DNA of 8,915 nt from Candidatus Cloacimonadota bacterium (GCA_029932755.1 JAOZPK010000093.1:1-8915), one strand, 5' to 3'; numbered from the stretch's first letter, positions 1-7,392 are shown. Translations and numbers: made by a program. Notes: generated by a model from the sequence alone, not told the origin.

Positions 1-372
1 ATTAATGACGACAGAGAAGAAACGATCGTACCAATAGCTTTAACTATTACCGGAACGGATACTCATAATGATATAGTAGATGTAGAAACTAAATTGTTAG
101 GGAATTATCCTAATCCATTCAATCCTGAAACCACCATACAATATAACTTAAAAAATTATTCAGAAGTAACAATAACAATTTACAATACAAGGGGACAATT
201 GGTTCGTACTTTGGTTAATTCTTCTCAGTTGGGTGGAACACATAGTGTTGTATGGAACGGCAAAGATACAAATGGTAGAAACGTTTCCAGTGGTATTTAT
301 TTCTCTACATTTGATGCAAATGATAAAGAAGGTGATTATACCAGTGTGAAAAAAATAATTCTTATGAAATAG
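1..372 (+). CDS. Secreted/surface protein, C-terminal part with FlgD-like type IX-type sorting domain (5' end outside window)
   Basis: The reading frame is open from the first base, so this is the last 123 codons of a longer gene; a TTG at 94 in the same frame is only an internal Leu codon. The C-terminal ~90 residues match the FlgD Ig-like/type A sorting domain seen at the end of secreted proteins in FCB-group bacteria: NYPNPFNPETTI at the front, then IYNTRGQLVRTLV, a VWNGKDTNGRNVSSGIYF core and a basic KKIILMK tail. In that family the domain directs a protein already exported by Sec across the outer membrane through the type IX system, often with cleavage or anchoring. The ~31 residues upstream are an acidic, Thr-rich linker with no recognisable catalytic motif, so the function of the whole protein cannot be told from here. 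A rho-independent terminator follows 22 bases after the stop. Confidence 0.85.
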   Translation: MNDDREETIVPIALTITGTDTHNDIVDVETKLLGNYPNPFNPETTIQYNLKNYSEVTITIYNTRGQLVRTLVNSSQLGGTHSVVWNGKDTNGRNVSSGIYFSTFDANDKEGDYTSVKKIILMK

Positions 373-393
373 ATAGATTTATATCGGAAAAAT

Positions 394-422
394 AAAGCCT
401 TGCAATACTGTAAGGCTTTTTT
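394..422 (+). terminator. Rho-independent terminator of the sorting-domain gene
   Basis: AAAGCCTT (394-401) pairs perfectly with AAGGCTTT (412-419). The stem extends inward by a G-T wobble, a C-G and an A-T pair to a 4-base loop (ATAC), and the 3' arm runs into a stretch of six T (417-422). It lies just after the stop at 372 and separates the upstream gene from the pgk-like gene. Confidence 0.85.
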
Positions 423-499
423 ATTTGAACAAAAATTTAAAATAATTGTTGCCTTAAAAAAAAAGAAAATAAAAATCCGATTAGATAAATTACAAAATT

Positions 500-505
500 G
501 GAGGT
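500..505 (+). promoter_or_regulatory. Shine-Dalgarno site that fixes the TTG start of the pgk-like gene
   Basis: GGAGGT lies 6 bases before the TTG at 512. The nearby ATG at 507 is in another frame and hits a stop after three codons, so the TTG is the start this site serves. Confidence 0.75.
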
Positions 506-511
506 AATGAT

Positions 512-1777
512 TTGTTAGATATTCCCAGAATTCAAATTGTAGATTTGAAAGGAAAGATAGTTTTAGTTCGTGTTGATCATAATGTTGTTAAGAAGGGTAT
601 TATTAAAGATCCTTATAGAATTGATGCGTCGATCGAAACAATTAACTACATAATCAAGCAAGGCGGGAAACCGATATTAATGACGCATGTGGGAAGACCA
701 AGGGATAAAAAAACAGGGGAGATCAATGTTTCTGAAAATACTTCTATAATTCCAATCGTAGAATATTTAAAAAATCATTTTAACCTTAATTTTAAAATTG
801 CCTTTGATAATATCCCTGATTTTTCAAAACCAAACTATATTAAAGAATTAAAATCCGGTGCGATTGATGGAGTTTATCTTCCCAATACACGCTGGTTTGC
901 AGGTGAAGAAAGTAAAGATGAACAAACAAAGAAATTAGGGAAAGAACTTGCAAATTTAGCAGATATTTTTGTTAATGATGCTTTTGGATCATGGCAGCCA
1001 CACGCTTCCACAGTGGAACCGGCTGAATACCTGCCCTCTTTTGCCGGTATTCTGATGCAGAAAGAAATTGATAATCTGACGCGAGTGCTCTCTCCCCAAA
1101 AACCATTTCTCGCAGTCGTAGCCGGTTCTAAGTTCGATACTAAGATAGGACCATTAACTGCTCTCTTGAAAAGTGCAGACCATTTGTTAGTTGGCGGTGT
1201 TTTATATAATGCCTATTTGTGTGCAAAATACGGATTCATAATAAAGGGTATCGATAAAGAGGACATACTTTCTGCTAAGAAGTTCGTTGAATTAACAGAG
1301 GAATATCCGGGAAAATTAATTGAAATCCCATTTATAGTGGAATCAGATAATTTGGATTCATCAGAAAACAAAAAGATTCTCAATATTGAACAAATGACGA
1401 AAGGTGAGGAATACAACTACATATTAGATGCAGATCCGAGATCCTTTGAATCGGATAAGATCAATAATATTTTCATGGAAACAAAAACAATATTTGTAAA
1501 TGCTGTAATGGGTTTAACTCCATATTTTGCTGAAGGTACGAGTGCACTGGATACAATAATTTCTAAAAATAGAAAAAGTGAAAAGTTCTTCGGCGGTGGC
1601 GATACACTTCAGGAATTTAAAACACTTCTGCCAGATCTTTACAATAAGGCTCTAAATGATGATTCATACTACTTTTTTACAGGCGGCGGTACAATTCTAA
1701 AGGCAATTAATGAAGGAAAAGTAACCGGATTGAAACCAGTTCAAGCTTTGATTAATAACAAAAAGAGAATGGTATGA
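512..1777 (+). CDS. pgk: Divergent phosphoglycerate kinase
   Basis: Phosphoglycerate kinase family, 421 residues (typical bacterial PGK about 390-420). It would transfer phosphate between 1,3-bisphosphoglycerate and ADP in glycolysis or gluconeogenesis, in the cytoplasm. N-domain motifs are in order: LVRVDHN (R20, D22, N24), YRIDAS (R36), THVGRPR (H59, R62), NTRW (R127), VNDAFG (155-159) and H164. C-domain: AGSKFDTKIG (204-213; canonical GGAKVSDKIG), VNAVMG, GGGDT and TGGGT. There are oddities. The canonical AHRAH segment is one residue shorter (WQPH), losing one His and the Arg corresponding to yeast R168. The GPxGxFE nucleotide motif reads AVMGLTPYF, so the ribose-contacting Glu is not evident. 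Substrate arginines R36, R62 and R127 remain, so it is clearly the PGK fold, but full activity is uncertain; it could be a second, specialised PGK copy. The TTG start is supported by GGAGGT. Its end overlaps the next gene by 4 bp. Confidence 0.88.
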   Translation: MLDIPRIQIVDLKGKIVLVRVDHNVVKKGIIKDPYRIDASIETINYIIKQGGKPILMTHVGRPRDKKTGEINVSENTSIIPIVEYLKNHFNLNFKIAFDNIPDFSKPNYIKELKSGAIDGVYLPNTRWFAGEESKDEQTKKLGKELANLADIFVNDAFGSWQPHASTVEPAEYLPSFAGILMQKEIDNLTRVLSPQKPFLAVVAGSKFDTKIGPLTALLKSADHLLVGGVLYNAYLCAKYGFIIKGIDKEDILSAKKFVELTEEYPGKLIEIPFIVESDNLDSSENKKILNIEQMTKGEEYNYILDADPRSFESDKINNIFMETKTIFVNAVMGLTPYFAEGTSALDTIISKNRKSEKFFGGGDTLQEFKTLLPDLYNKALNDDSYYFFTGGGTILKAINEGKVTGLKPVQALINNKKRMV

Positions 1778-2082
1778 TCTCCGAATTCACAAAGAGAGTT
1801 ATTGAAATTATTAAACAGATACCTTACGGAACTGTAGCAACTTATGGACAAATCGCAACACTAGCCGGTAACAATAAAGCTGCTCGACAAGTTTCAAGAA
1901 TTCTTCACTCATCTTCTGATAAGTATGATCTTCCATGGCATCGTGTGATAAATTCTCAAGGAAGAATATCATTGAGAACTGGTGATGGTTTTGAAATGCA
2001 GAAGTCTATGTTGGAAAGTGAAGGAATTCAAGTAATAAAGGACAGAATTGATCTGACAATATTCCAGTGGAAGAATATGTAA
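1774..2082 (+). CDS. Alkyltransferase-like (ATL) DNA base-flipping protein, MGMT family without catalytic Cys
   Basis: A 102-residue protein covering only the C-terminal DNA-binding domain of the O6-alkylguanine-DNA alkyltransferase family. Visible family features are IPYGTVATYGQIA (helix-turn-helix region, with the base-flipping Tyr at Y24), AARQVSRIL (arginine finger R38) and the active-site loop PWHRVIN (54-60). The catalytic Cys of PCHRV is replaced by Trp (W55), the hallmark of ATL proteins such as E. coli YbaZ and S. pombe Atl1. Those proteins cannot remove the alkyl group themselves; they bind and flip O6-alkylguanine and pass the lesion to nucleotide excision repair. The ATG overlaps the pgk TGA as ATGA, so translation is probably coupled to pgk. 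No separate Shine-Dalgarno is obvious, consistent with reinitiation. Family assignment is firm; the repair role is taken from studied homologues. Confidence 0.92.
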   Translation: MISEFTKRVIEIIKQIPYGTVATYGQIATLAGNNKAARQVSRILHSSSDKYDLPWHRVINSQGRISLRTGDGFEMQKSMLESEGIQVIKDRIDLTIFQWKNM

Positions 2083-2179
2083 CTTACTAAAAAATAAACT
2101 ATTATATAATTAATGTCTTGACGTAAGATTTATTTTTTTTGTTTTTAGTAAAGTGCAAATGGATAAACTAATTATTTAT

Positions 2180-2186
2180 AGGAGGG
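2180..2186 (+). promoter_or_regulatory. Shine-Dalgarno site that fixes the lipoprotein start at 2192
   Basis: AGGAGGG lies 5 bases before the ATG at 2192. The frame stays open upstream to a GTG at 2153, but that start would place 13 polar residues before the signal peptide and has no such site. Confidence 0.85.
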
Positions 2187-2191
2187 AAGTT

Positions 2192-4111
2192 ATGACAAAT
2201 ATTAACAAATTATTAGCAGTTCTTATTGTGGTCTTTGGGTTGTTGTTTATAGGATGCGAAGAAGATCCATCAGGACCTGATCAACCCGGTACTGTTGAGG
2301 GTATTGTAACACATCTGGATACAGGCGCAGAGATAATTGGTGCCATTATTAATGATGGCACATCAGATGTAGCAATCTCTGGAGCCGGTGGAACCTATTC
2401 TTTCGAAATAGAAGCAGGCACTTACACATTTACCTGTACTGCAGAAGGTTATAATTTGCAGGTGATGGCAGATGTCGAAGTTGATGCAGGAGAATCTACT
2501 ATTATAAATTTCCAACTTGAACCTATCAATATAATACTTATTAATAGTAATATAATTGGTAATGTTACTTGGACTAATAATAATATTTACTTGATTGATG
2601 GAGAAATACTTATTCACTCTGTTTTAACTATTGAACCAGGAACGTTAATAAAATTTAAAGATGGTGCTAATTGGGTAATTCAGGGTGCTGCTGGAGGTTT
2701 GATAATTGCTGAGGGATCAACTTTGCAACCAATAGTATTTACTTCATGGCATGACGATGCACATGGTGGAGACACAAATGGAAACGGAGATGCAACCGAA
2801 CCCGTAAGAGGTGATTGGGATGATATCAATATTCATGGAGATAATAATTCTTCCATTTTTGATTACTGTGAATTTTACTATGGTGGTGGGTATTATGATA
2901 ATTATGTATTATTTCTAGATCCTAATACAGCAGTTAGCATTACTAATTGTACAATTGCACATAATCAAGGTGAAGAAGGAGCCTTGAATGCTTATGCAGC
3001 GGGAAGTGGAACAATTATTCAAAATAATATTTTCTATGATAATATCTGGCCCTTAAACATAAATGCTAACTTTAATCTTGATGATTCAAATATTTTCCAC
3101 GATCCGGATACTCGTTCCGATATAAATGATCATAATGGTATTCTGGTTGAAGGTGATTTTGACGGACAGATAACCTGGAGTGAGACAGAGGTTCCTTATG
3201 TGTTGCAAGAAGGAGAATATTTAATACCTGCTGGAAATTCTCTGACCTGTGCTCCAGGAGTTATGCTGAAACTGGATGATGGAGTAGATTTATGGATAAA
3301 TGGAACTATCAATGTTGAAGGCACTTTGGCAGAACCAGTAATTTTTACTTCCTATAAAGATGACACTGTAGGTGGTGATACCAATAATGATGATACTATA
3401 ACCTCTCCAAATCCTGGTGATTGGGATTATATTATGATTCAGGGTATTAATAATTCTTCTTCATTTAATTACACTAAATTCTACTATGGTGGTGGTTATT
3501 ATGACGGTTACACTATCTACTTAGATGTTGATACTTCAGTTAATGTCACAAGTTGTAGTTTCATTTATAATACCGGCTCAGATGAACCTGTACTTGATGC
3601 AAGCCTTGCCGGAGCAAATACAACAATTATCGGTAATGTTTTCTATAATAATGTGAAACCATTATTGATAAACGGAAGTATAAGCTTAGATTCATCGAAT
3701 ACTTTCCATAATCTGGAAAATCCTTCTCAATCTAACATTAAGAATGGAATATTTGTTTCTTCCAGTTTTGACATTGAAGGAAACATAAATTGGGAAGAAA
3801 CTGAAGTTCCTTTTGTCTTGTCTGCTGAACTACAAATTGATACAAGCAATTCATTAACCCTGGCGGATGATGTTATACTAAAGTTTGATGGAGGTTCGAT
3901 CTGGTACCAGGGTGATAATCTTATTAATTTTGATGGCTCGGGTGTGTGGTTTACTTCTTATAAAGATGATGAACATGGTGGAGATACAAATGGTGATGCA
4001 GGAAACACAGTGCCTGCAGATGGTGACTGGAATGGGATATATAACGCCGGAGCTAATCCGGAGTATTGGGAAATATGGGATAATATTCTGTATGATGAGT
4101 TTCATAGATAA
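2192..4111 (+). CDS. Lipoprotein with carboxypeptidase-regulatory-like domain and ~202-residue beta-helix repeats
   Basis: This 639-residue protein begins with a lipoprotein signal peptide: N-terminal Lys, a hydrophobic run (7-20) and LFIGC with the lipobox Cys at 22. C22 is followed by EED, an acidic run like the surface-export signals known for Bacteroidota lipoproteins. Residues ~34-111 look like a carboxypeptidase regulatory-like beta-sandwich (VEGIVTHLDTGAEIIGA, then GGTYSFEIEAGTYTF and GY). From residue 123 there is a repeated unit: a short beta region ending in EPGTLIKFKDG-type sequence, VFTS(W/Y)xDD, an Asp/Asn/Gly-rich loop (GGDTNGNGD), GDWD, then Asn-rich strands with FYYGGGYYD, typical of right-handed beta-helices. 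Units begin at residues 123, 325 and 530; the third stops about a third of the way through. No catalytic residues are recognised, so it is probably a surface structural, adhesion or glycan-binding protein. Unlike the gene at 1-372 it lacks a C-terminal sorting domain. A terminator follows directly. Confidence 0.8.
   Translation: MTNINKLLAVLIVVFGLLFIGCEEDPSGPDQPGTVEGIVTHLDTGAEIIGAIINDGTSDVAISGAGGTYSFEIEAGTYTFTCTAEGYNLQVMADVEVDAGESTIINFQLEPINIILINSNIIGNVTWTNNNIYLIDGEILIHSVLTIEPGTLIKFKDGANWVIQGAAGGLIIAEGSTLQPIVFTSWHDDAHGGDTNGNGDATEPVRGDWDDINIHGDNNSSIFDYCEFYYGGGYYDNYVLFLDPNTAVSITNCTIAHNQGEEGALNAYAAGSGTIIQNNIFYDNIWPLNINANFNLDDSNIFHDPDTRSDINDHNGILVEGDFDGQITWSETEVPYVLQEGEYLIPAGNSLTCAPGVMLKLDDGVDLWINGTINVEGTLAEPVIFTSYKDDTVGGDTNNDDTITSPNPGDWDYIMIQGINNSSSFNYTKFYYGGGYYDGYTIYLDVDTSVNVTSCSFIYNTGSDEPVLDASLAGANTTIIGNVFYNNVKPLLINGSISLDSSNTFHNLENPSQSNIKNGIFVSSSFDIEGNINWEETEVPFVLSAELQIDTSNSLTLADDVILKFDGGSIWYQGDNLINFDGSGVWFTSYKDDEHGGDTNGDAGNTVPADGDWNGIYNAGANPEYWEIWDNILYDEFHR
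2558..4108 (+). repeat. Internal tandem repeat (2 full units and 1 truncated unit) in the lipoprotein gene
   Basis: Equivalent codons of the GGDTN loop lie at 2765, 3371 and 3977, exactly 606 bp apart each time. The unit starts (GNVTW, GQITW, GNINW) lie at 2558, 3164 and 3779. Units 1 and 2 are full length; unit 3 ends after the GDWNGI segment. The DNA has diverged clearly while the protein motifs persist, so the duplication is old and the protein remains under selection. Confidence 0.85.
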
Positions 4112-4121
4112 ATAGAATAAG

Positions 4122-4155
4122 AAAAAGGGATCCTTATGTAAGGGTCCCTTTTTTT
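4122..4155. terminator. Probable bidirectional terminator between convergent genes
   Basis: AAAAAGGGATCCTTA (4122-4136) pairs with TAAGGGTCCCTTTTT (4139-4153), with one G-T wobble and a tight loop around TATGTA. T7 (4149-4155) follows on the plus strand, and the five A before the stem give a U tract on the minus strand. It lies 10 bases after the lipoprotein stop and 17 bases beyond the end of the minus-strand operon, so one hairpin can stop both transcripts. Confidence 0.88.
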
Positions 4156-4172
4156 GTTAAATAGATAACTGA

Positions 4173-5342
4173 TTAAATGTTCTTAACAGCTGATTCTAAT
4201 TGCATTAGAGCTTTCTCAATTAATTTCCTTGAACATCCTAGATTCATGCGCATAAAACCTTCTCCACCTTTACCAAATTTAGATCCATCATTCAATGCTA
4301 ACCCTGCTTTATTGATAAATAGATTTACAAGTTCTTTCTGTGAAAGATCTAATTCACGGCAATCAAGCCACAAAAGATATGTTCCTTCCATTCTAATAAC
4401 TTTGATCTGTGGAATATTATTTTGCAGATATTGTTGGGTGAAAGTGTAATTATCTTCAATATAAATAAGTAATTCTTCCAACCATTTTCGTCCATACTGA
4501 TACGATGCTTCCAGTGCCTCGATCCCAAATACGTTTCCACTGTGCAGTCCTAATTTAAGAAGTGTTTTCTGGAACTTAACTCTAATTTTTTTATTAGGTA
4601 TTATCAGATAAGATAAAGAAAGTCCAGCCACATTAAAGGTTTTACTGGGTGCGAACATCGTTAAAGAACTATCTGCTATTTGGTTAGATATAGTTGGAAT
4701 TGGAATATGTTTATTGCTGCTAAAAATCAGATCAGAATGAATTTCATCAGAAATAAGAAGCACATTATATTTCAGACACAATTCAGAAACTCGTTGCAAT
4801 TCTTCAAGTTTCCAAACTCTACTGACTGGATTATGCGGACTGCATAATATCATCATTTTCACATCATCAGCCAGTTTCTTTTCCAGATCAGTAAAATCCA
4901 TTTCATAATGATCATCTATCAATTTAAGTTCAGATATAACAAGTTTACGATTATTATTCTTTATGGAAGTAAAGAAAGGATAATAAACCGGAGTTTGAAC
5001 TAAAATTTTATTCTTCTCTTTAGTGTAAGTTTGTATAGCAAAATTAATAGATATAACGATTCCAGGAGTTGCAATAATCCAATCTTTTTTTATCTCCCAA
5101 TCAAATCTTTCCTTCATCCAGTTTATTATGGAATCATAAAAAGAATCGGTAAGACCAGTATATCCAAAAATGCCATGATCGACACGTTTTTGTAGAACTT
5201 TCAAAACTTCTTGTGGTGCTTGAAAATCCATATCAGCAACCCACATTGAAAGTAGTTTTTCCTTCCCAAATATGTCTTTATTGTAATCCCATTTGTAGCA
5301 TTTTGTATTCTTACGATCAATGATTTGATCGAATCTATTCAT
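4173..5342 (-). CDS. PatB/MalY-type PLP-dependent C-S lyase (cystathionine beta-lyase family aminotransferase)
   Basis: A 389-residue fold-type I PLP enzyme of the PatB/MalY branch, which is usually about 385-395 residues long. Members cleave the C-S bond of cystathionine or cysteine conjugates, giving pyruvate, ammonia and a thiol or sulfide. Visible motifs are LSMWVADMDF (31-40), GIFGYTG (57-63), CSPHNPVSRVW (167-177), SDEIHSDLIF (198-207), APSKTFNVAGL with the PLP lysine K234, and GFMRMNLGCSR with the substrate-carboxylate Arg R365. The family usually has HNPVGRVW; here the Gly is Ser, a mild change. No signal peptide is present, so it is cytoplasmic. It is the last gene of the operon: its ATG shares one base with the upstream TAA (TAATG), implying coupled translation. 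The exact substrate cannot be read from sequence; methionine synthesis (cystathionine) and cysteine/thiol breakdown are both possible. Beside asparaginase, a catabolic ammonia-releasing role is attractive, but this is inference. Confidence 0.88.
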   Translation of the reverse strand: MNRFDQIIDRKNTKCYKWDYNKDIFGKEKLLSMWVADMDFQAPQEVLKVLQKRVDHGIFGYTGLTDSFYDSIINWMKERFDWEIKKDWIIATPGIVISINFAIQTYTKEKNKILVQTPVYYPFFTSIKNNNRKLVISELKLIDDHYEMDFTDLEKKLADDVKMMILCSPHNPVSRVWKLEELQRVSELCLKYNVLLISDEIHSDLIFSSNKHIPIPTISNQIADSSLTMFAPSKTFNVAGLSLSYLIIPNKKIRVKFQKTLLKLGLHSGNVFGIEALEASYQYGRKWLEELLIYIEDNYTFTQQYLQNNIPQIKVIRMEGTYLLWLDCRELDLSQKELVNLFINKAGLALNDGSKFGKGGEGFMRMNLGCSRKLIEKALMQLESAVKNI

Positions 5343-6154
5343 TACATATTCCCTTTTGAGAAGAAGATATCGAGTACGAGAATACTAAGTGCAGAGTAAG
5401 TATCCAAATCTCCGAAGACATCTTCTAGACCTTTTATCAACGCATTTATGTGATCTTTTGTCAACTTAACAAGAATAATCTTTGTGAGAGCATTTTGTTC
5501 TGAAGTGAAATTAAAAAACCCCATGAAAAGAGGAGTTGTAGAAAGTAGGTTTTCCATATTTTGAGTTTCCAGAATAATCGAATCTTGAATTCCGTATTCT
5601 ACAAATACTTCTGTAATATCCTGCATAATACTTTCATCTTTAATTGTAAGCATCATCATAACTTCTTTTCCCTTTTTTGTGATTGTCTTTATATTATTTG
5701 CGTTGCGAAGGAACTCTTCATAAAGTCCAATTTTTGTTGTTGAGTGCAATATCTCTTCTATCACATGAGGTTCTTTTAGAATTTGAGAAACTTGTGCTAA
5801 TAGTTTCAAATGTGTTCCTCTATCACCTTTTGGTCCAACTATTGTAACAAATATTTTTGATTTCTTTTTATCAAGTGAATCAAAATTAATGCCTTTTTTA
5901 CAGATAGCTATTGCAATGATGAAATGATCAATACCTCCCAGTTGACAGTGAGGGATAGCGATTCCTTTGCTAAATCCTGTACTTCCCATCTCTTCTCTTT
6001 CTTTAAGAGCTCTGAAAATCACATCTTCTTCAATATTCCTAAATTCCCTACTTCGTTTAAGCAGTATACCAATGTTGTGTAATGCTTCATTTTTATTTTT
6101 AGCATTGAAATCAACCTCACAACATTCAAGTTTAACAATTTCCGAAAATTCCAT
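5342..6154 (-). CDS. PTS EIIA (PtsN-like) domain fused to a PII-like C-terminal domain, putative antiporter regulator
   Basis: This 270-residue soluble protein has two parts. Residues ~1-155 are a fructose/mannitol/nitrogen-type EIIA domain: LKEREEMGSTGFSKGIAIPH with the phosphorylatable His H69, then VTIVGPKGDRGTHLKLLAQVS and a helical end. PtsN alone is about 150-160 residues, so there are roughly 110 extra. Residues ~164-268 (VMMMLTI, then IMQDITEVFVEYGIQDSIILET, a strand MGFFNF, and a helix plus strand at the end) have the alternating strand-helix order and the GI-x-(D/G)-(S/M) turn of ferredoxin-like PII proteins. That assignment rests on pattern only. No EIIB or EIIC is nearby, so a regulatory rather than sugar-transport role is likely. 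AAGGAG lies about 7 bases upstream; the ATG overlaps the antiporter's TAA by one base. Coupled translation with the antiporter suggests the two proteins meet, with phosphorylation of H69 and ligand binding to the second domain adjusting transport. Confidence 0.82.
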   Translation of the reverse strand: MEFSEIVKLECCEVDFNAKNKNEALHNIGILLKRSREFRNIEEDVIFRALKEREEMGSTGFSKGIAIPHCQLGGIDHFIIAIAICKKGINFDSLDKKKSKIFVTIVGPKGDRGTHLKLLAQVSQILKEPHVIEEILHSTTKIGLYEEFLRNANNIKTITKKGKEVMMMLTIKDESIMQDITEVFVEYGIQDSIILETQNMENLLSTTPLFMGFFNFTSEQNALTKIILVKLTKDHINALIKGLEDVFGDLDTYSALSILVLDIFFSKGNM

Positions 6155-7392
6155 TATATTCTCCTTTTCAGGTTTTTTAAAATTGCAAATTTAGAAAGTG
6201 ATGGTCCGATAATTTCATTAACAAATACAGACATTAAAATAATATTTGTCATTTCAGCAATTTCGCTCTGAACCTCAGCAGAAGCTTGCAGAACAATGGG
6301 AGAAGCCTGCACGAATAACATAAGCCCGATGGCAACTCCTGCTTGTGGGAGTAAACTTAAACCCAGATAATTTCGAATATTTTTATCAATCTTCAATACA
6401 GTTGCGCTTAAGAAAACACCAAAATATTTTCCTAAAAATCGTAGAATTATAAACACAAAACCAGCTAATAATATTATTGGATCTTTAAAAACAGCAATAT
6501 CCAATTCTGCTCCTGCTATTGCAAAAAAGATAGCATAAAGCGGGGGAGTCATCGGCTCAAACGAAAAAAGAATACGTGCATTTTTTTTGTTCATGTTAAT
6601 TAATATCATTCCGAGTGTCATATTTGCTATAAGTGGTGATAGATGCATACTTATTGCAATTGAAGTTGTTAGAAATATTATACCTAAGGAGATGATCTTG
6701 ATCTCATTCAAATTACGCTTTCTTATTGTTACAAAATGGATGATGAGACCACTTATTGCACCAATAATAATAGAAATGAATATCTCTTTGAATGCATGGA
6801 TAATTGAATGTGAGATATTTACTTGTACATCTCCCATCATTGATCCGGAAATAGCGAATGCAATTGAAAATAGAATTACGGTTCCTGCATCATCTAAAGC
6901 AACAATTCCATAAAGGTAATCTACGAATTTTCCTCGTGCTTTGAGTTTCTCCACAATAACTACTGTCGCAGCAGGAGCAGTAGCTGCAGAAATTGCTCCC
7001 AGAACAAATGCAACATAATTGGAAAAACCTATCGTTAACAAACCGAATGATACAATTAAAAAAGTTAATAGCATTTGGGTTAGAGTGAGAATAAATATTT
7101 TTTTTCCATATAGTTTAAGTTTATAAAATGAGAACTCACCACCGATAATAACTGCAATAAATGAAAGTGTTATCTCCGATAAAATGTATAGTATTTCCAT
7201 ATTCTCATGCCGGATCAATTTCAATCCGGAGCTTCCGATAAAGACACCGGCAAGGATGTACCCTGTAATTGTAGGAAGCTTTATCTTCTCTGCTAATTGT
7301 CCGAAAATGTATCCGACAATAAGCAGCAACCCGGCACTGAATATAATGTGATGAGCAAAATATTGCTTCATCATTTCAAGAATGTTTAACAT
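6154..7392 (-). CDS. CPA2-family cation/proton antiporter
   Basis: This 412-residue inner-membrane protein is hydrophobic along its length, with about 12-13 predicted spans. It belongs to the sodium/hydrogen exchanger family (monovalent cation:proton antiporter-2 type) and exchanges Na+ or K+ for H+. Visible signatures are KLPTITGYILAGVFIG (38-53), LGAISAATAPAATVVIVEKL (131-150) and ALDDAG with the ion-binding pair D167-D168 in the centre. AIAGAELDI (291-299), LPQAGVAIGL (348-357) and NEIIGP near the C-terminus also fit. The double Asp is typical of electrogenic CPA2 carriers such as NapA/NhaA. It ends right after the transport domain, without the RCK/TrkA_N cytoplasmic domain found in many KefB/C-type relatives; the next gene encodes a soluble EIIA-PII protein that may fill that role. 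The ATG immediately follows the asparaginase TAA (TAAATG), with AAGGAA about 8 bases upstream inside that gene. The transported ion cannot be decided from sequence. Confidence 0.9.
   Translation of the reverse strand: MLNILEMMKQYFAHHIIFSAGLLLIVGYIFGQLAEKIKLPTITGYILAGVFIGSSGLKLIRHENMEILYILSEITLSFIAVIIGGEFSFYKLKLYGKKIFILTLTQMLLTFLIVSFGLLTIGFSNYVAFVLGAISAATAPAATVVIVEKLKARGKFVDYLYGIVALDDAGTVILFSIAFAISGSMMGDVQVNISHSIIHAFKEIFISIIIGAISGLIIHFVTIRKRNLNEIKIISLGIIFLTTSIAISMHLSPLIANMTLGMILINMNKKNARILFSFEPMTPPLYAIFFAIAGAELDIAVFKDPIILLAGFVFIILRFLGKYFGVFLSATVLKIDKNIRNYLGLSLLPQAGVAIGLMLFVQASPIVLQASAEVQSEIAEMTNIILMSVFVNEIIGPSLSKFAILKNLKRRI

Noticed and set aside
446..475. Possible pgk promoter TTGTTG with TAAAAA
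   Set aside because: Both boxes match weakly in an A-rich stretch where such matches are common.
1213..1416. Minus-strand reading frame within pgk, and similar frames opposite the lipoprotein, antiporter and asparaginase genes
   Set aside because: They lie fully inside genes with strong family motifs, lack ribosome binding sites and have no recognisable protein features.
2085..2151. Inverted repeat TTACTAAAAA/TTTTTAGTAA in the spacer before the lipoprotein gene, plus a TATAAT (2105-2110) and a TTGACG (2118-2123)
   Set aside because: The arms are AT-only apart from one C/G and lie 47 bases apart, so chance is likely. The two promoter-like boxes are in the wrong order to pair with each other and neither has a good partner.
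2153..2191. Lipoprotein start at the in-frame GTG at 2153
   Set aside because: It lacks a good Shine-Dalgarno and would bury the signal peptide behind 13 polar residues. AGGAGGG before 2192 decides the start.
4020..4111. Frameshift causing the short third repeat of the lipoprotein
   Set aside because: No continuation of the FYYGGGYY-type sequence is found in the other frames before the terminator at 4122, so the gene ends here naturally or by an older deletion.
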